From: Streptomyces griseicoloratus
GTDB lineage: Bacteria > Actinomycetota > Actinomycetes > Streptomycetales > Streptomycetaceae
NCBI RefSeq assembly: GCF_014534645.1
Contig: NZ_JACVQF010000209.1
Span: forward strand, 1 to 64,000
Direction of reading: 5' to 3'
DNA: 64,000 bases
Below the pieces are notes generated by a model. It searched no databases. It worked only from the letters and a program-made list of their open reading frames with translations, and was not told where the DNA came from. The position numbers and the translations under genes were made by a program. Below are positions 53,068-64,000 of this stretch, in pieces (positions within the stretch are counted from its first letter, which is position 1; every line of letters starts with the position of its first letter).

Positions 53068-54966
53068 ATGCCGACCGAAACGTTTGAGTTCCAGGTAGAG
53101 GCGCGTCAGCTCCTGCAGCTGATGATTCACTCGGTCTACTCGAACAAGGACGTCTTCCTGCGCGAGCTCGTCTCCAACGCCTCCGACGCGCTGGACAAGC
53201 TGCGCCTCGCCGCCCTGCGCGACGACACCCCCGACGCCGACGTGACCGACCTGCACATCGAGATCGACGTCGACAAGGAGGCCCGTACCCTCACCGTGCG
53301 GGACAACGGCATCGGGATGTCCTACGACGAGGTCACGCAGCTCATCGGCACCATCGCCAACTCGGGCACGGCCAAGTTCCTCCAGGAGCTGCGCGAGGCC
53401 AAGGACGCCGCCGGGGCCGACGGGCTCATCGGACAGTTCGGCGTGGGCTTCTACTCGGCCTTCATGGTGGCGGACGAGGTCACCCTGCTGACCCGGCGCG
53501 CGGGCGAGACGCAGGGCACCCGGTGGACGTCCCGGGGCGAGGGCACGTACACGCTGGAGACGGTCGACGAGGCACCGCAGGGCACCGCGGTCACCCTGCG
53601 CCTCAAGCCCGCGGACTCCGAGAACCAGCTCCACGACTACACCTCACCGTGGAAGGTGAAGGAGATCGTCAAGCGGTACTCGGACTTCATCACCTGGCCC
53701 ATCCGGCTGATGCCCGAAGCGGGCGACGACGGCGAGTCCCGTGAGGCCGAGACGCTCAACTCGATGAAGGCCCTGTGGGCGCGTCCGCGCGACAAGGTGT
53801 CCGACGACGAGTACCACGAGCTCTACAAGCACATCAGCCACGACTGGCGCGAACCGCTGGAGACGATCCGGCTGCAGGCGGAGGGCACCTTCGAGTACCA
53901 GGCGCTGCTGTTCGTGCCCGCCCACGCCCCGCACGACCTGTTCACCCAGGGGTACCAGCGGGGCGTGCAGCTCTACGTCAAGCGCGTCTTCATCATGGAC
54001 GACTGCGAGGAACTGCTGCCGCCGTACCTGCGCTTCGTCAAGGGCGTCGTCGACGCGCAGGACCTCTCGCTCAACGTCTCCCGCGAGATCCTCCAGCAGG
54101 ACCGCCACATCCGCATGATGCAGCGCCGCCTGACGAAGAAGGTGCTGTCGACGGTCAAGGACATGATGGCGTCCGCGCCGGAGCGCTACACCACGTTCTG
54201 GCGGGAGTTCGGCGCCGTCCTGAAGGAAGGGCTGGTCACCGACTCCGAGAACCGTGACGCGATCCTCGCCGTCGCCTCCTTCGCGACCACCCGGGACACC
54301 GACGAGCCGACCACGCTGAAGCAGTACGTGGAGCGGATGAAGGACGGGCAGGACGCCATCTACTTCATGACGGGCGAGTCCCGGGAGGCCATCGAGAACT
54401 CCCCGCACATGGAGGCGTTCCGGGCCAAGGGTGTCGAGGTGCTGCTGCTCACCGACCCCGTCGACGAGGTGTGGGCCGACGCCGTCGGGGAGTTCGAGGG
54501 CAAGCGGCTGCGGTCGGTGGCCAAGGGCGACATCGACCTCGGCGCAGGCGACGACGGGAAGGACGACGCCGAGAAGGAGCGGCAGAGCGAGGAGTACGCC
54601 GGTCTGCTCGGCTGGATGACGGAGCACCTGGGCGAGGACGTCAAGGAGGTCCGCCTCTCCTCCCGCCTCACGGTCTCGCCGGCCTGCGTCGTCTCCGACG
54701 CGCACGACCTGACGCCCGCGCTGGAGAACATGTACCGGGCGATGGGCCAGGAGGTCCCCCGGGCCAAGCGGATCCTCGAACTCAACCCGGAACACCAGCT
54801 GGTGAAGGCCCTCAACCGCGCCTACACGGAGCGCGAGGACCGCACGGAACTCACGGAGACCGCGGAACTGCTCCACGCTCTGGCGGTACTCGCCGAGGGC
54901 GGCCAGCCGAAGGAGCCGGCGCGGTTCGTGAAGCTGGTGGCGGACCGTCTGGAACGCACGCTGTAG
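53068..54966 (+). CDS. htpG: molecular chaperone HtpG (Hsp90)
   Basis: 632 residues, normal length. GHKL ATP site: [43 protein letters not shown]; middle domain with the ATP-contacting Arg in [12 protein letters not shown]-terminal dimerisation domain. Cytosolic ATP-dependent chaperone. The ATG at 53068 follows the conserved METFEFQ-like beginning ([16 protein letters not shown]). It stands alone and is followed by a strong bidirectional terminator. Confidence 0.97.
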
Positions 54967-54984
54967 GACGCCGGTTCGGCGTGC

Positions 54985-55032
54985 GCGGTGAGGGCCCGGG
55001 GCGGTCGTCCGACCACCCCGGGCCCTCACCGC
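54985..55032. terminator. bidirectional terminator between htpG and MmpS-like gene
   Basis: Perfect 17-bp stem (54985-55001 with 55016-55032), and inside it GGTCG pairs with CGACC, so nearly the whole 48 bp folds. It lies between converging genes. Confidence 0.93.
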
Positions 55033-55038
55033 CGCTGC

Positions 55039-55491
55039 TCAGCCGGCGATCGGGGAGACGGCGACGCAGCCGGCGGCGGAGACCACGCCCGCGTCGGACT
55101 CCTCGACCAGGGTCTTGCCCTTGTACACGATCTTGCAGGTGAGCTTGGCGGAGCCGCCGGTGGCGTCCAGGGCCACCGGCAGGACGGTCGGCGCCTCGAT
55201 GCCCCGCAGCGTCACCGTCTTCTTCCAGGGCAGCGTGGGGTTCTTCACCGTCTCGAGCTTCGGGTTCGCCGCATCGCCGCCGCCCGCGTTGAACTCGATG
55301 GAGTCCACCTCGGCGCCGGTCACCTCGTAGGTGACCTCGTACTCCTCCTTGAGCTGCTTGTCGACCTCCTCGACCACCTCGTCCTCGACCTTCTCGGCGG
55401 CCTCGTCGGCGACGTCCGAGCAGGCGCCGAGGCCGAGGACGAGACCACCCGCGACGAGCGCGGCGGCGATGGAGCGGCTGATGCGGTTCAT
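55039..55491 (-). CDS. MmpS-like lipoprotein
   Basis: 150 residues. Signal with lipobox GLVLGLGAC, a short acidic helix, then the MmpS pattern VTYEVTGAEVDSIEFNAGGG, LPWKKTVTL, AKLTCKIVYKGKTLVEE and a late Cys (two Cys form a likely disulfide). In mycobacteria MmpS proteins assist MmpL exporters; here no MmpL gene is adjacent, so it is an orphan extracytoplasmic protein of unknown role. Confidence 0.85.
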   Translation of the reverse strand: MNRISRSIAAALVAGGLVLGLGACSDVADEAAEKVEDEVVEEVDKQLKEEYEVTYEVTGAEVDSIEFNAGGGDAANPKLETVKNPTLPWKKTVTLRGIEAPTVLPVALDATGGSAKLTCKIVYKGKTLVEESDAGVVSAAGCVAVSPIAG

Positions 55492-55616
55492 GGAATGACC
55501 CCCCAGGTCACGCGGACTGTGCAAGCGGCACACAACAGTAAAGGTGAAGCAAAGTCAATTTGTTATCAACCGCGGGAAGTTGCTGGTCAGCGGGGTCGTC
55601 CACGGCGGCATCAATT

Positions 55617-55636
55617 CCATACCATTCCGTATGGTA
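55617..55636. promoter_or_regulatory. inverted repeat at the TetR gene promoter
   Basis: CCATAC-cattcc-GTATGG (55617-55634) and the overlapping TACCAT-tccgt-ATGGTA (55620-55636) lie 10 bp upstream of the TetR-family start codon; TATGGT (55630-55635) could be the -10. This is the expected size and position of a TetR autoregulatory operator. Confidence 0.7.
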
Positions 55637-55646
55637 CGGTCGGTCC

Positions 55647-56222
55647 ATGGCGAGCAGACGGGACTGGCTGGAGGCCGGACTCGCCGTGCTGGAACAGGAC
55701 GGCGCGCGGGCCCTGACCATCGAGCGGCTGTGCGGTGAACTCGGCCTGACCAAGGGCTCCTTCTACCACCACTTCAAGGGCATGGCGGGCTTCAAGACCG
55801 ACCTGCTCACCCACTTCGAGACCGAGCACACCAGCCGCTTCGTCTCCGACGCCGAAAGCGCCGGCGCCTCGGCCCGGCACAGGCTTCTGCACCTGCTCGG
55901 ACTCGTCCTCGACGACAAGAGCGGCAGCGACGCGGTCGAGATCGCCATCCGGGCCTGGGCCCTGCAGGATCCCGAGGTCCACGCCCTCCAGGAACGGGTG
56001 GACCGGTCGCGCATCGACTACCTGCGCACCCTGTGGCGCGAACTCGGCGGCCCGGAGGCCGACGTCGAGCCCATGGCCAGGCTGCTCTACCTGGTCCTCG
56101 TCGGCGCCCAGCAGGTCGTCCCGCCCGTCCCCGCGCCCGGCCTGCGCGACATCTACGCCCTGGCCCTGCGCCTGGCCCCGCACGATCCGCACGAAGCGCA
56201 CGAGTGGGAGGACACCCCGTGA
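55647..56222 (+). CDS. TetR-family transcriptional regulator
   Basis: 191 residues. HTH at about 5-50 (GLAVLEQDGARALTIERLCGELGLTKGSFYHHF); helical ligand domain thereafter. Its stop overlaps the GTG of the following membrane-protein gene (GTGA), so the two are co-translated. An inverted repeat directly upstream suggests autoregulation of this two-gene operon. Confidence 0.9.
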   Translation: MASRRDWLEAGLAVLEQDGARALTIERLCGELGLTKGSFYHHFKGMAGFKTDLLTHFETEHTSRFVSDAESAGASARHRLLHLLGLVLDDKSGSDAVEIAIRAWALQDPEVHALQERVDRSRIDYLRTLWRELGGPEADVEPMARLLYLVLVGAQQVVPPVPAPGLRDIYALALRLAPHDPHEAHEWEDTP

Positions 56223-56611
56223 ACGCACTGGCCCGATGGGTCCCACGGCTGATCATCGCCACAGCGGTGCTCCACTTCGCCTGGGCCTTCGCCCAGCCCC
56301 ACGCCTGGGGCGCCATCGTCCGTGACGGCTTCTTCCGCAGCGTCGTGGACACCGACGCCGAGGACTACTTCGCCCGCGAGTTCAGCATCTGGTGGATGGT
56401 GGCCGGCGTCGCGCTCCTCGCGCTCGGCACGCTGGCCCGGCACGTCGTGCGTACGACCGGCCACCTGCCCGCGCAGATCGGGTGGTACCTGCTGGGTCTC
56501 GGCGTGCCCCTGACCGTCGTCTACTTCCCCGTCACGGGCGGCTGGCCCCTGCTCGCCATCGGCGTTCTCGGGCTCGCGGCCACCCGCGGTACCGGAGCGA
56601 CGCGGCCCTGA
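56219..56611 (+). CDS. small integral membrane protein (DUF6463-like)
   Basis: 130 residues with about four membrane helices (PRLIIATAVLHFAWAFAQP, WWMVAGVALLALGTLARHVV, IGWYLLGLGVPLTVVYFPV, WPLLAIGVLGLAA). Small proteins of this pattern, often translationally coupled to TetR regulators, are annotated DUF6463; function unknown. The GTG overlaps the regulator's stop codon by 4 bp. Confidence 0.8.
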   Translation: MNALARWVPRLIIATAVLHFAWAFAQPHAWGAIVRDGFFRSVVDTDAEDYFAREFSIWWMVAGVALLALGTLARHVVRTTGHLPAQIGWYLLGLGVPLTVVYFPVTGGWPLLAIGVLGLAATRGTGATRP

Positions 56612-56684
56612 GGGCGCCGAGGCGCGCTGCTCCCGCTGCGGCGTGCGGCGCCGCGGACACCCGCATGACCGTCACCCTCCCGAT

Positions 56685-57623
56685 TCAGGAATCACGCTCG
56701 GGAAGCTGCTCCCCGGGGAGGCGTTCCAGGGCGGCGGCGATGTCGGTGCGCCGCGCGATGTCCGTCAGCGCACGGGCCATGACCGACCCGGGCTCCCTGG
56801 TCGTGGTCACCAGCCCGACCGGCACCGTCCGGGCCGGCTCGGTCAGCGGCACCGCCCGCATGCCGTGCGGGACGCCGAAGACGTGCAGCCAGGTCCGCGG
56901 TACGACGCTCGCCCAGCGGCCCGTCCGCACGTGGGCGAACAGGGCCGCCACCGAATCGGTCTCGACCCGGGGCGACGGCCGCACGCCGACCTCCGCGAAC
57001 GCCTCGTCCAGGACCCGCCGCCCCTGCATGGCCTCGGTCAGCAGGCACAGCGGCAGTCGCGCGGCCTCCGCCCAGGTCGCCGTCGCCGGACGGGCCAGGC
57101 CGTCGGCGGCGGTGGTCAGCAGCACATAACGCTCCTCGTACAGCGGAACCGCCTGGAAACCCTCCGGCAGGTCCTTGTGCACATAGGTGACTCCGGCGTC
57201 GATCTCGAAGCGCTGCAACTGCCGCAGAATGTCCTCCGACTGGAGGTCCGCCTTGACCTCCACGGTGACCAGCGGGTGCGCCGCGCAGAACGGTCCGGTC
57301 AGCAGGGAGACGGCACCCGACGCGGTCGGGACCGCCCCGATGCGCATCCTGCCGCTCAGCCCGGTGCGCAGGGCGCCGACCTCGTTCTTGAGGGCGTCCC
57401 GGTCGGCCAGGATCCGCTGCGCCCAGACCACGATGCGTTCGCCCTCGGGCGTCAGGCCCTCGTACTTGCGGCCGCGCCGGACGAGCGGTACGTCCAGCTC
57501 CTCCTCCAGCTTCCGGATCGCTTCGGAGAGCGCGGGCTGGGAGACGTGGCAGCTCTGGGCGGCACGAGCGAAATGACGCTCCCGCGAGAGGGCGACCAGG
57601 TACTCGAGTTGACGGAACAGCAC
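56685..57623 (-). CDS. LysR-family transcriptional regulator
   Basis: 312 residues. N-terminal HTH LEYLVALSRERHFARAAQSCHVSQPALSEAIRKLEEEL and C-terminal substrate-binding domain (about 90-300). GTG start, without a clear ribosome site. It lies downstream of fdhD on the same strand (76-bp gap). LysR genes of this kind, starting MLFRQLEYLVAL, are frequent beside formate dehydrogenase genes in Streptomyces, so control of the neighbouring molybdoenzyme genes is plausible. Confidence 0.9.
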   Translation of the reverse strand: MLFRQLEYLVALSRERHFARAAQSCHVSQPALSEAIRKLEEELDVPLVRRGRKYEGLTPEGERIVVWAQRILADRDALKNEVGALRTGLSGRMRIGAVPTASGAVSLLTGPFCAAHPLVTVEVKADLQSEDILRQLQRFEIDAGVTYVHKDLPEGFQAVPLYEERYVLLTTAADGLARPATATWAEAARLPLCLLTEAMQGRRVLDEAFAEVGVRPSPRVETDSVAALFAHVRTGRWASVVPRTWLHVFGVPHGMRAVPLTEPARTVPVGLVTTTREPGSVMARALTDIARRTDIAAALERLPGEQLPERDS

Positions 57624-57699
57624 TCCATGGGTGTACCGGACGGCCCGGCGGAACGCCAGTCGGCGCCGGCGGCGTGCGCGGCCCCCGGCGGGACGCGGC

Positions 57700-58536
57700 T
57701 CAGGACACGGGCAGCGGCAGCAGTCGCCCGGCGCCGGTGTAGACGTTCATCGAGGCGCCGCGCAGGAACCCGATCAGGGTCAGTCCGCTCTCCGCGGCGA
57801 GGTCCACCGCGAGCGAGGACGGGGCGGAGACGGCCGCCAGCACGGGGATCCCGGCCATCACCGCCTTCTGCACCAGCTCGAACGAGGCCCGGCCGCTGAC
57901 CATCAGCACCGTCTCGCGCAGCGGCAGCAGCCCCGACCTGAGGGCATGGCCGACGACCTTGTCCACGGCGTTGTGCCGGCCGACGTCCTCCCGCAGGCAC
58001 AGCAGCTCCCCGTCGGCCGAGAAGAGACCCGCGGCGTGCAGCCCGCCGGTGCTGTCGAACACCCGCTGGGCCGCCCGCAGACGGTCCGGGAGGGCCGTCA
58101 GCGTCTCCGGGCCGACGCGCAGCGGGTCCTCGGCGACGGACCACGCCGCCTGCGTGCGCACCGCGTCCAGGCTCGCCTTGCCGCACAGCCCGCACGAGGA
58201 CGTGGTGTAGAAGTTCCGCTCCAGCGACGCGTCCGGAGGGGCCACGCCTCGGCCCAGGACGACGTCCACCACGTTGTAGGTGTTGCCGCCGTCGGCCGTG
58301 GCGCCCGCGCAGTAGCGGATCGCGGCGACGGCGTCGGCGGCGTGCACCACCCCTTCGCTCACCAGGAACCCGGCTGCGAGGTCGAAGTCGTCGCCCGGCG
58401 TGCGCATGGTCACCGTGAGCGGGCGCCCGCCGACCCGGATCTCCATCGGCTCCTCGGCGGCCAGGGTGTCCGGACGAGGTGACGCGGTCCCCTCCCGGAC
58501 CCGCAGCACCCGCCGCCGTACGGTCACTCGCCCCAT
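57700..58536 (-). CDS. fdhD: formate dehydrogenase accessory sulfurtransferase FdhD
   Basis: 278 residues. Core motif [12 protein letters not shown] with the two essential cysteines, plus [33 protein letters not shown]. FdhD passes sulfur from a cysteine desulfurase to the molybdenum cofactor of formate dehydrogenase. GGAGAGGAG lies upstream of the ATG. It overlaps the MFS gene upstream by 13 bp and follows it, with the oxidoreductase gene further upstream on the same strand. Confidence 0.95.
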   Translation of the reverse strand: MGRVTVRRRVLRVREGTASPRPDTLAAEEPMEIRVGGRPLTVTMRTPGDDFDLAAGFLVSEGVVHAADAVAAIRYCAGATADGGNTYNVVDVVLGRGVAPPDASLERNFYTTSSCGLCGKASLDAVRTQAAWSVAEDPLRVGPETLTALPDRLRAAQRVFDSTGGLHAAGLFSADGELLCLREDVGRHNAVDKVVGHALRSGLLPLRETVLMVSGRASFELVQKAVMAGIPVLAAVSAPSSLAVDLAAESGLTLIGFLRGASMNVYTGAGRLLPLPVS

Positions 58537-59810
58537 GGTCGGCTCCTCTCCTCGGAGCGGCGCTCCGGCGGTTTCGGTATCACGTGATCGGCCCGGTGCC
58601 ACGGCTCGGCACATCCGGCCGCCGTCGGGGGGAGATGGCGACGGCTGTACCGCGCCGTGATCACCAGGCACAGCAGGCCCACGGCCGCCAGGCCGGTCAG
58701 CAGGGCCGGGTAGGAAGCCGCCCCGGCCGTGACGGCGAGCAGGAGCGGAGTGAGAAAGCCGCTGTAGGTGGCGCCGTGGTAGAGGGACGCGGCCGAGGGA
58801 AGGACCGCCGGCGGCGCCAGTCGTTCGATCTCCCTCAGCCCCGACGACAGAGTGAGGCCGTACCCGGCCCCCAGGAGCGCCGCCGCGGCCAGGACGAGAC
58901 GTGCCGAGTCCAGGTGCGCGGCGCAGGCGCTCACCAGCAGTCCGCCGATCACGGCGGCCATCGCGGCGAGCGTCGCCCGTGCACTGCCGGCATGGTCCAT
59001 CCGGTCGGCCAGGGGCTGCACGGCGACGCCCACGCCGAGCGTCAGCGCCGTCACCAGGCCGCTGAACACCGGCGCGTGGTCCGGGACCCGGTCGGCCACC
59101 AGCGAGGGCAGTACGACGTACGCCACCGTGGAGGCGGTGAAGACCGCCGGGCTCGCGGGAAGCACCACCCGCGTGAAGCGCGGGTGGCGGACGGCCGCTC
59201 GGTACGGGCTCGCCGTGAGCGTCTGCGCCCAGGTGCCGCGCGGTGACGGCGCGGTCTCCGGAACGCGGCGGGTCGCGGCGAGGGCCAGCAGGGCGAGCAG
59301 CGAATGAACGAGACAGGGCAGCACCGTCGGGTGCGGCAGCCGTTCGGCCACGGCACCGGCCGTCAGGGCTCCGGCGGCGAAGCCGCCGCCCGTGGCGTAC
59401 GTCGCACGGCGGACGCCGGCCGCCGGGTGCGCGGAGAGTTCCCGCAGCCAGGTGGTGCCCGCGGTCAGGACCACCCCGGCCGCCACGCCGGTGGCCAGAC
59501 GGCTGACGTACACGGCGCTCTGCGAGAGGGCCGCCGTCGCCAGCAGGCCGCTGGCGGCGGCGGACAGCACCAGCGCGGGCCGTACCACGCGTCGTCTTCC
59601 GAGCCGGTTCGCGGCCGGTCCGCCCAGCAGCAGGCCGGGCAGCAGTCCCAGCAGGTACGTGGTGAACATGGCCGCGACCGGGAGGGCGGGCCAGTGCTGC
59701 TGCGTCCGGTACACGGCCGCGAGCGGGGTGAACTGGTTCGCGCCCCATCCGGCCGTGCTCACCGCGGCCGCCGCCGGAAACCAGCAGCGCGCGGCGGGGG
59801 ATGAGGGCAT
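58524..59810 (-). CDS. MFS transporter
   Basis: 428 residues, about 12 helices. The loop 2-3 motif is degenerate ([15 protein letters not shown]) and the second half carries [17 protein letters not shown]. It lies between the molybdopterin oxidoreductase gene (68-bp gap) and fdhD, which it overlaps by 13 bp. Transport of a substrate or product of the oxidoreductase, such as formate or oxalate, is possible but not shown by the sequence. Confidence 0.85.
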   Translation of the reverse strand: MPSSPAARCWFPAAAAVSTAGWGANQFTPLAAVYRTQQHWPALPVAAMFTTYLLGLLPGLLLGGPAANRLGRRRVVRPALVLSAAASGLLATAALSQSAVYVSRLATGVAAGVVLTAGTTWLRELSAHPAAGVRRATYATGGGFAAGALTAGAVAERLPHPTVLPCLVHSLLALLALAATRRVPETAPSPRGTWAQTLTASPYRAAVRHPRFTRVVLPASPAVFTASTVAYVVLPSLVADRVPDHAPVFSGLVTALTLGVGVAVQPLADRMDHAGSARATLAAMAAVIGGLLVSACAAHLDSARLVLAAAALLGAGYGLTLSSGLREIERLAPPAVLPSAASLYHGATYSGFLTPLLLAVTAGAASYPALLTGLAAVGLLCLVITARYSRRHLPPTAAGCAEPWHRADHVIPKPPERRSEERSRPWGE

Positions 59811-59878
59811 GCAGGACGGTTTCCTTTCCGAACGCGGGGTGCTTCTCGCCGGTTCCCGCGGGAGGGCCGGCGCTCGGC

Positions 59879-62170
<2,292 letters not shown>

Positions 62171-62280
62171 GTCTGGTCTGCCTCTTTCTGCCGTGCGCAA
62201 AGCGCGGGTTCTCCCCCCTGCTTTGCGGTCCGTGAATATCCGGCTCCCGGTGCGGATGCATCCTTTGCCGATCCGTCACA

Positions 62281-62398
62281 GGAAGTCAAAAAGGCTTCCC
62301 CGATGACCTGATAGCCGACGCTTATCGCCACTCCAGTACTGGTCACCAGGGTCATAACCGGCGCCGATCGCGCCATCGGGAATGCCTTTTTGACTTCC
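62281..62398. promoter_or_regulatory. divergent promoter region bounded by 15-bp inverted repeats
   Basis: GGAAGTCAAAAAGGC (62281-62295) recurs inverted at 62384-62398. Each copy contains a TTGACT -35 pointing outwards: plus strand 62390-62395 with GACGGT 17 bp later, minus strand 62289-62284 with AAGGAT 18 bp later. The arrangement would drive the oxidoreductase and moeA genes symmetrically. Confidence 0.7.
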
Positions 62399-62462
62399 CG
62401 GAAGAATTCGCCGACGGTACTCGGGAAGCGAGTAATTCGGTGTCCGCAGGGAGACGATCGCG

Positions 62463-63809
62463 ATGGCGGTTCGGGACAGCACGGCCGGCCTGCCCACGGC
62501 CCCGAGGGCCTCTCTCACCGACGGGTGCAACCCGAACCGCACGACAGGCGCACGCACGACCTCGGCGGGCGGCGGGGGACGGGAGCCGGTTCCGGCCGCA
62601 GGCGGCGGACCGGGGCCCGCCATGGCATGGGAACGGGCCCGATCGGTCGCCGGCGGCAGTGCCGCGGGCCCGCTGCCCGTCGTCACCCGGGGCCTCGCCG
62701 ACGCTCTCGGTCATGCCCTCGCCGAGCCGTTGGCCGCGCTCACCGACCTCCCGCCGTTCGACACGTCCGCGATGGACGGCTGGGCCGTGGCCGGACCGGG
62801 GCCGTGGCGGCTGCGGGACGGCCGGATCCTGGCCGGCGGCCACTCCGGGCAGCTGGGCGCCGGCACCGCCGTGCCGATCGCCACCGGCGCCCGGCTCCCG
62901 GTCGGTGCGACGGCCGTACTACGCCGGGAACACGGTGAGGCGGAGGACCACAGCGGCATGCTGCGGGACCGCTCCCCGGGGCCGGCCGCCCCGGTTCCGG
63001 GCCGCGACATCCGGCCGCGCGGCCAGGAGTGCCGCTCGGGCGAACCGCTGCTCCCCGCCGGCACCACGGTCACCCCGGCCGTGCTGGGCCTGGCGGCGGC
63101 GGCCGGATACGACCGGCTGGCCGTGCACCGCCGCCCGACCGTGGAACTCCTGGTGCTCGGCGACGAGTTGCTGGAGCACGGTCCGCCTCGCGACGGGCGG
63201 GTCCGTGACGCGCTCGGCCCGCTGCTGCCACCGTGGCTGCGCGGCTGCGGCGCCGAGGTGACCGGCCGCCGCATGGTGGCGGACGACGCGGGCCTGCTGC
63301 GCGAGGCCGTGCAGCACTCCCGCGCCGACGTCGTGGTCACCACGGGCAGTACCGCCGCCGGACCCGTGGACCACCTGCACGACACCCTCGACGAGATGGG
63401 CGCCCGCCTGCTGGTCGACTCCGTCGCCGTACGGCCCGGCCACCCGATGCTGCTGGCCGAGTTGCCGCCGGCCGTGGACGGCCGGACCCGCCGGCTGGTC
63501 GGCCTGCCCGGCAACCCGCTGGCCGCCGTGGCCGGCGCGGTGACCCTGGCGGTGCCACTGCTGCGACGCCTCGGCGGGCACCTGGCCGACAGGCCGCTCA
63601 CCACGGTCGCCGCCGCCGCGCTGCCGGGCCGCCCCGGGGACACCCGGCTGCTGCCCGTGCTCCGCACGGACCACGGGATGGTGCCGCTGCCGTTCGACGG
63701 GCCGGCGATGCTGCGGGGGCTGGCGTTCGCCGACGGTCTCGCGGTGGTCCCGCCCGGCGGTGTGGCCGCCGGGGATCCCCTGGAGGTACTCGACGTGCCC
63801 GGACGGTGA
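62463..63809 (+). CDS. moeA: molybdopterin molybdenumtransferase MoeA
   Basis: 448 residues. DTSAMDGWAV, the G-x-L-x-x-G domain II region, VVTTGSTAAGPVDHL (equivalent to the usual TTGGxSxGxxD, with changes in the glycine loop) and LPGNPLAA are MoeA motifs. It inserts molybdenum into adenylylated molybdopterin. GGGAG precedes the ATG. The N-terminus has a low-complexity Gly/Pro extension of about 50 residues. The altered loop and location suggest a dedicated copy for the flanking formate-dehydrogenase-like enzymes. Confidence 0.9.
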   Translation: MAVRDSTAGLPTAPRASLTDGCNPNRTTGARTTSAGGGGREPVPAAGGGPGPAMAWERARSVAGGSAAGPLPVVTRGLADALGHALAEPLAALTDLPPFDTSAMDGWAVAGPGPWRLRDGRILAGGHSGQLGAGTAVPIATGARLPVGATAVLRREHGEAEDHSGMLRDRSPGPAAPVPGRDIRPRGQECRSGEPLLPAGTTVTPAVLGLAAAAGYDRLAVHRRPTVELLVLGDELLEHGPPRDGRVRDALGPLLPPWLRGCGAEVTGRRMVADDAGLLREAVQHSRADVVVTTGSTAAGPVDHLHDTLDEMGARLLVDSVAVRPGHPMLLAELPPAVDGRTRRLVGLPGNPLAAVAGAVTLAVPLLRRLGGHLADRPLTTVAAAALPGRPGDTRLLPVLRTDHGMVPLPFDGPAMLRGLAFADGLAVVPPGGVAAGDPLEVLDVPGR

Positions 63810-63854
63810 CCGGCCACCGGCCCCGTCCGGGCGGAAGACACCTCCGTACGGCCC

Positions 63855-64000
63855 TCACACCGTGCTCATGACCGTCGGCTCCAGCCGTACGACGATGCCC
63901 TTCGCCGTCGGCTGGTTGCTGATCTCGGCCACGCTGTCCAGTGGCAGCAGGACATTGGTCTCGGGGTAGTACGCGGCCGCGCAGCCGGGTGTCGTCGGGT
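63855..64000 (-). CDS. C-terminal end of a second FdhA/YdeP-type oxidoreductase (truncated by window)
   Basis: The minus-strand frame from the window edge to the TGA at 63855 encodes [20 protein letters not shown] and QPTAKGIVVRLEPTVMSTV. This matches the end of the complete oxidoreductase at 59879 ([28 protein letters not shown]) almost residue by residue, so it is a paralogue. The start lies beyond the window. It converges on moeA. Confidence 0.9.
   Translation of the reverse strand, partial: PTTPGCAAAYYPETNVLLPLDSVAEISNQPTAKGIVVRLEPTVMSTV

Overview
The window is high-GC actinobacterial chromosome, almost certainly Streptomyces: GC-rich third codon positions, many GTG/TTG starts, Tat-type and lipoprotein signal peptides, a SchA/CurD-type spore-pigment gene, a SpoIIE-type phosphatase and sugar ABC transporters without their own ATPase. 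I saw no rRNA, tRNA, CRISPR array, integrase or transposase gene. Most genes are ordinary chromosomal or accessory metabolic genes.

Layout. 1-1.25 kb: the tail of a Gly/Tyr/Lys-rich surface protein followed by a sortase. 1.4-4.4 kb: SchA/CurD protein, cupin and acyl carrier protein, facing an O-methyltransferase; this looks like a spore-pigment (whiE-like) set lacking its ketosynthases. 4.5-5.6 kb: secreted beta-helix protein. 5.7-9.0 kb: FadR-type regulator divergent from a DHDPS/NAL-family lyase and an MFS carrier, with a perfect palindrome between them. 9.0-10.8 kb: two SMI1/KNR4-like proteins and a small Rpf-like muralytic protein. 10.85-19.3 kb: two MFS carriers, a TetR regulator, acyl-CoA ligase, acyl-CoA dehydrogenase and alkylsulfatase; a shared operator motif ties the second carrier and the ligase unit to the TetR gene. 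19.3-26.2 kb: PAS/GAF/PP2C phosphatase, cold-shock protein, a frameshifted lipoprotein, an NB-ARC-type ATPase and a small GvpU-like protein.

26.3-35.6 kb is the most coherent system: LacI regulator, binding protein and two permeases, a GH172 (DUF2961) glycosidase, an FGGY kinase and a fucose/arabinose-type isomerase. Three matching 16-bp operators lie upstream of the regulator, the glycosidase-transporter operon and the kinase. I propose a route for D-arabinofuranose- (or fructofuranose-) containing oligosaccharides: import, hydrolysis, isomerisation to a ketose, phosphorylation.

35.7-44.6 kb: oxidoreductase, small membrane proteins, a MerR gene divergent from a double alpha/beta-hydrolase with a 19-bp-spacer promoter, GtrA protein, methyltransferase, and gap beside a GlxA/AraC regulator. 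44.6-50 kb: a 191-bp inverted-repeat (MITE-like) element abutting the stop codon of a 1272-residue TPR-CHAT protease-like protein, which is divergent from a small Cys-rich protein and a membrane protein; this could be a conflict or signalling module. 50-57.6 kb: SGNH hydrolase, PfkB kinase, Vat/CatB acetyltransferase, HtpG, MmpS-like lipoprotein, TetR plus membrane protein, LysR. 57.7-64 kb: FdhD, MFS, a YdeP-type molybdopterin oxidoreductase, MoeA and the end of a second oxidoreductase paralogue. Together these form a molybdenum-enzyme island with a divergent inverted-repeat promoter.
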